Assembly (NCBI RefSeq): GCF_042661025.1
Contig: NZ_JBHSWH010000001.1
Span: forward strand, 992,001 to 1,056,000
Direction of reading: 5' to 3'
Length of the DNA: 64,000 nucleotides
From: Flexivirga alba
Lineage (GTDB): Bacteria; Actinomycetota; Actinomycetes; Actinomycetales; Dermatophilaceae
This document shows, piece by piece, positions 60,896 to 64,000 of this stretch. Position 1 is the stretch's first letter, and every line of letters starts with the position of its first letter. A program made the position numbers and the translations under genes. The notes below the pieces were generated by a model. The model was given only the letters and a program-made list of their open reading frames with translations, did not search any database and was not told the DNA's origin.

Positions 60896-60990
60896 TCGAG
60901 AGGCTCAGAAACACACCGACAGGCTCAGTATGACGCGCTCAAAGTCGCGTTCTTTCTGAGCCTCTCGGCGTTGTGCTGAGCCTCTCGGCG
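60896..60990. repeat. Family D four-arm inverted repeat, word CTCAG
   Basis: CGAGAGGCTCAGAAA and CCGACAGGCTCAGTA on the left; TTTCTGAGCCTCTCGG and TGCTGAGCCTCTCGG on the right. It lies just past the 3' end of pcnA. Confidence 0.8.
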
Positions 60991-61003
60991 AAAGAGGGCC
61001 TTC

Positions 61004-62557
61004 TCAGGACTGGTCCAAGCGTTCCGGCTGGTCGGCCCACCAGCGCAGCAGCTCCGCCCGCGCGGCGTCCTCGCCGACCGGGCCGGCGTCGAGCCGGAAC
61101 GCCAGCAGGTGTTTATACGCGCGCCCCAGCACCGGACCCGGTTTGATACCAAGGGTTTCGGCAATCTGGTTGCCGTTCAGCTCGGGTCGCACCGCGTCCA
61201 GCTCCTCCTGCTCGCGCAGGGCCGCGATCCGCACCTCAAGGCTGTCGTATGCCGCCGCGAGCGCGGCCGCCTTACGGCGATTCCGGGTGGTGCAGTCGGA
61301 CCTGGTCAGCAGGTGCAGCCGGGACAGCAACGGTCCCGCGTCGGTGATGTAGCGACGCACCGCGGAGTCGGTCCATGGCGAGTCGATGTCGTCGGCCGTG
61401 CGGGAAGTGGGCACGCCCGGTCCGCCATACCCGTGGAACCGGAGGTGCAGCTCGGTCAGCCGTGAGACCGCCTTGATGGTGTCCTTGTCGAAACGCAGCT
61501 CCCGCAGCCGCTTGCGCACCAGCTTGGCGCCGACCATCTCGTGGTGATGGAAGGAAACACCGCCTTGCCTCTCGAAGCGGCGGGTCGCCGGCTTGCCGAT
61601 GTCGTGCAGCAGCGCGGCCAGCCGCAGCACCAGGTCCGGACCGGGCACCAGCTCCGGCTCAGCCAGACCCGGCACCACCCGCTCGCCCTCCAGCGCCATC
61701 GCCTGCTCGAGCACGATCAGCGAGTGCTCGTAGACGTCCTTGTGCCGGTGGTGCTCGTCGACCTCGAGCCGTAGGGCCGGCAGCTCGGGCAGCACATGGT
61801 CGGCGATGCCGGTGTCGACCAGCAGGGTCAGTCCGGCGCGCGGGTCCGGGGCCAGCATCAGCTTGACCAGCTCGTCGTGGACGCGCTCCGCGGAGATCAT
61901 CTCGATCGAGGGCGCCAACTCGGTCATTGCCGCCCGTGCCCGCTGGTCGACGGTGAAGCCCAGCTGCGCGGCGAACCGCGCGGCTCGCATCATCCGCAGC
62001 GGGTCGTCGCCGAACGAGACCTCCGGTGCCGACGGTGTCATCAGGGTGCGCGCCGCGAGCGCGCCCATCCCGTCATACGGGTCGACGAATTCCAGGTCGG
62101 GCAGCCGCAGCGCCATCGCGTTGACGGTGAAGTCGCGCCGCACCAGGTCGTCGGTCAGCGAGTCACCGAAGCTGACGATCGGTTTGCGGGTCTGCCGGTC
62201 GTAGGCGTCCGCCCGGTAGGTCGTGACTTCGACGATGGCGTCACCCTTGCGAGCGCCGATCGTGCCGAAGTCGCGGCCGATGTCCCAGGTCGTATCGGCC
62301 CACGGTTTCAGCAGCGCCTCGATCTGTTCCGGACGCGCGGACGTCGTCAGGTCCAGGTCGGACGACGCCCGGCCGAGGAACGCGTCGCGCACCGGACCGC
62401 CGACCAGCGCGAGTTCGTGGCCGGCTCCGGCTCCGGCGAAGAGTGATCCGAGTTCCTGGAGCATCGGCAGAACGGGCGCCAGTTGCGCAACCGCACGGCG
62501 CTGCAACTCGGCGCGGGACGAGGAATCATCGGGTCGTGGGGGCGTCGGCACCACCAC
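61004..62557 (-). CDS. pcnA: CCA-adding tRNA nucleotidyltransferase
   Basis: Adds or repairs the CCA end of tRNAs (class II nucleotidyltransferase). 517 aa. Head: LALVGGPVRDAFLGR then SSDLDLTTSARP, the G-G-x9-D-x-D active site; neck: RRDFTVNAMALRLPD, DDPLRMMRAARFAAQLGF. A C-terminal HD domain has HRHKDVYEHSLIVLEQ and LAALLHDIGKPATR, typical of actinobacterial members. Divergent from the NUDIX gene, as Rv3907c/Rv3908 are in M. tuberculosis. Confidence 0.95.
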   Translation of the reverse strand: MVVPTPPRPDDSSSRAELQRRAVAQLAPVLPMLQELGSLFAGAGAGHELALVGGPVRDAFLGRASSDLDLTTSARPEQIEALLKPWADTTWDIGRDFGTIGARKGDAIVEVTTYRADAYDRQTRKPIVSFGDSLTDDLVRRDFTVNAMALRLPDLEFVDPYDGMGALAARTLMTPSAPEVSFGDDPLRMMRAARFAAQLGFTVDQRARAAMTELAPSIEMISAERVHDELVKLMLAPDPRAGLTLLVDTGIADHVLPELPALRLEVDEHHRHKDVYEHSLIVLEQAMALEGERVVPGLAEPELVPGPDLVLRLAALLHDIGKPATRRFERQGGVSFHHHEMVGAKLVRKRLRELRFDKDTIKAVSRLTELHLRFHGYGGPGVPTSRTADDIDSPWTDSAVRRYITDAGPLLSRLHLLTRSDCTTRNRRKAAALAAAYDSLEVRIAALREQEELDAVRPELNGNQIAETLGIKPGPVLGRAYKHLLAFRLDAGPVGEDAARAELLRWWADQPERLDQS

Positions 62558-62622
62558 AGGGTAGGTGAGCCGAATGCCTCGAACGGCTGGGAGTCGCGGC
62601 GACCGCGGTTTAGAGTGTCGAG

Positions 62623-63108
62623 ATGAGCCTCTACCCGCCGCGCACCGACCGCCCCGTGCGGTGGCTGCCCGCGGTGGAGGAGACCTCGGCCGGTGGCGTC
62701 ATCATCGACGTGGCAGGCGGTTTCGCGTGGATCGCACTCATCGCCCGGCACAACCGGGCGGGCCGGCTGGAGTGGTGCCTGCCGAAGGGGCACGTCGAGC
62801 CGGGCGAAACACTGGTCGAGACGGCGGTTCGCGAAGTCCAGGAGGAAACAGGCATCATCGGACGTGCCCTGGTGACCCTTGGCACGATCGACTATTGGTT
62901 CAGCACCCCGCAACTACGCATCCACAAGCGGGTCCATCACTACATGTTGGAGGCACTCGGTGGCGAGATCAGCATCGAAGGCGACCCCGATCACGAGGCC
63001 GTCGACGCGCGCTGGTTCCGCCTGGACCGTGTGCAGCGGAAGCTGACCTTCCCCAATGAGCGACGCATCGTCCAAACCGCCTGGCAACACCTGGCTCCGT
63101 CGGCGTAA
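62623..63108 (+). CDS. NUDIX hydrolase (MutT4-like)
   Basis: 161 aa. The Nudix box runs from GHVEPGETLVETAVRE into VQEETGI (G-x5-E-x7-REUxEExGU). PAVEETSAGGVIIDV precedes it and ARWFRLDRVQRKLTF follows. Position between pcnA and a DUF6049 gene matches Rv3908 (mutT4). The substrate is probably a modified nucleotide or diphosphate; not determined. It overlaps the next gene by 53 nt. Confidence 0.92.
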   Translation: MSLYPPRTDRPVRWLPAVEETSAGGVIIDVAGGFAWIALIARHNRAGRLEWCLPKGHVEPGETLVETAVREVQEETGIIGRALVTLGTIDYWFSTPQLRIHKRVHHYMLEALGGEISIEGDPDHEAVDARWFRLDRVQRKLTFPNERRIVQTAWQHLAPSA

Positions 63109-64000
63109 CCACACCGCAGCGCTGTGCGCCGCTCTGATCGCGCTGGTGCTGTGCCTCCTGCCGTTCGGCGTCCCCCGGGCAGCTGCGGACACCTCATCCT
63201 CGGTCCAGATCAGCCTGGACGCCAACCTCCCGGCCGTGTCGGCCTCCGGCCAGACTGTCACGGTCGCCGGCACCATCACGAACACCGGCACCACGGCCGT
63301 CGCCCATGCGGTCGTGCACGTCTCGGTCGGCACCCAACTGCTGGACACCCGCACCTCCGCCGAGAGTTGGATGACCGGCAAGCTCGACGTTTCGACGACG
63401 CAGCTCGCCACCGGAGACGCGGGCGCCCTCAGCGCCGGCAGCAGCACCCCTTCTCGGTCACCGTCCCGGGCAAGAAGCTGAAGTTCGGCTACGGCCTGGC
63501 CTCCCTGCCGCTGACCGTCACGGTCACCGATGGTGCCTCGGCGGGCGCCTCCGCCATACGAGGTATGGCGCGCAGCACCTTGCAACTGCAGAACACTTCG
63601 GTGCAATCACCGTTGCAGGTCACGGTCGTCATACCCCTGACATTGCCGGCGGACCCCGACCTCTTCGGGCCGAGCGGCGCCACCCGAGCCGCGGCCTGGG
63701 AGCGTGCCGTCGGACCCGACTCCCAGGTGCAGAAGACGCTGGACGCCTTCGCGGGGCAACCGGTGATCTTCGCCATCGACCCGGCCCTGGTCGACCCGCC
63801 GGCCGCTGCCGACGACAACGTGCCGGCCGTGACCGCGAGTGAGTCGCCGTCCGGCTCGGCGAGCTCGAGCGGGTCAGGCACCAGCAGCGCCCCCGACCCG
63901 ACCAGCACCACCTCGGGCAACCCATCCAGTGCCTCCACCGGGACCACGGACGGCGCGACGAGCGGCACCGATGGCGGGTCGAGCACACCGTCGTCCTCGT
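63056..64000 (+). CDS. DUF6049-like secreted/membrane protein (3' end outside window; apparent frameshift)
   Basis: Starts MSDASSKPPGNTWLRRRN, followed by a signal-like hydrophobic stretch (CAALIALVLCLLPFGVPRA). A beta-rich domain follows (VQISLDANLPAVSASGQT, VAGTITNTGTTAVAHAVV). At CCCC (63447-63450) the frame is lost; one more C continues FSVTVPGKKLKFGYG and TVVIPLTLPADPDLFGP. The rest is Ser/Thr/Gly-rich up to the window edge. By position it corresponds to Rv3909, upstream of murJ in actinobacteria. The role is unknown. Confidence 0.8.

Overview
The window is high-GC, densely packed DNA from an actinobacterium, probably Micrococcales. Dermacoccaceae or Intrasporangiaceae is my guess from overall style, not a computed placement. 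The backbone is origin-proximal actinobacterial chromosome: dnaB, rplI-rpsR-ssb-rpsF, a class A PBP, padR-ino1, and at the right edge pcnA, a MutT4-like NUDIX gene and a DUF6049 gene. These neighbourhoods also lie near oriC in Mycobacterium tuberculosis. No rRNA, tRNA or CRISPR array was recognised.

Layout. (1) 1-9.8 kb is a defence island: the 3' part of hsdS overlapping an Mrr-type nuclease, a lipoprotein, an internally deleted AlbA_2 (Schlafen-like) pseudogene, hsdR, then a lower-GC two-gene operon encoding an IF2N-domain P-loop ATPase and a HEPN-motif protein. That operon is the best candidate for an undescribed system. (2) 9.8-18.3 kb: dnaB split by a class 3-type intein, a SnoaL-like gene, a DUF6318-type lipoprotein and PKD protein pair, and two NlpC/P60 hydrolases. 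(3) 18.7-28.2 kb: MATE transporter, ribosomal/SSB operon, GT-C membrane protein, class A PBP, PadR regulator and inositol-phosphate synthase. (4) 28.3-48.3 kb: accessory metabolism, including an SDR/HIT pair, secreted lipase and esterase, RidA, a NYN-LOTUS protein, a ribose-type ABC importer, PabC-like and PabAB proteins, a TetR/MFS pair, and membrane or lipid genes ending in a PAP2/WS-DGAT protein. (5) 48.3-60.3 kb: a hopanoid operon with a divergent PucR regulator: hpnC, hpnD, hpnE-polyprenyl synthase, shc, hpnG-like/ispH, hpnH and dxs. It combines precursor supply, squalene formation, cyclisation and side-chain attachment. (6) 60.4-64 kb: pcnA, NUDIX, DUF6049.

Two patterns cut across the window. 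First, ten genes need a one-base correction to read through (eleven sites), nearly always one base missing from a run of four or more G or C. They include essential genes such as dnaB and dxs, so sequencing or assembly error is the simplest explanation. I annotate these as single genes. Second, the DNA is rich in short repeat families: a palindromic 51-bp-period family, a second 51-bp-period family, four-arm inverted repeats with a locus-specific word, and a TCTCGATAC...ACTCGACCC family. The last has entered coding sequence in shc, hpnE and an ABC ATPase gene.
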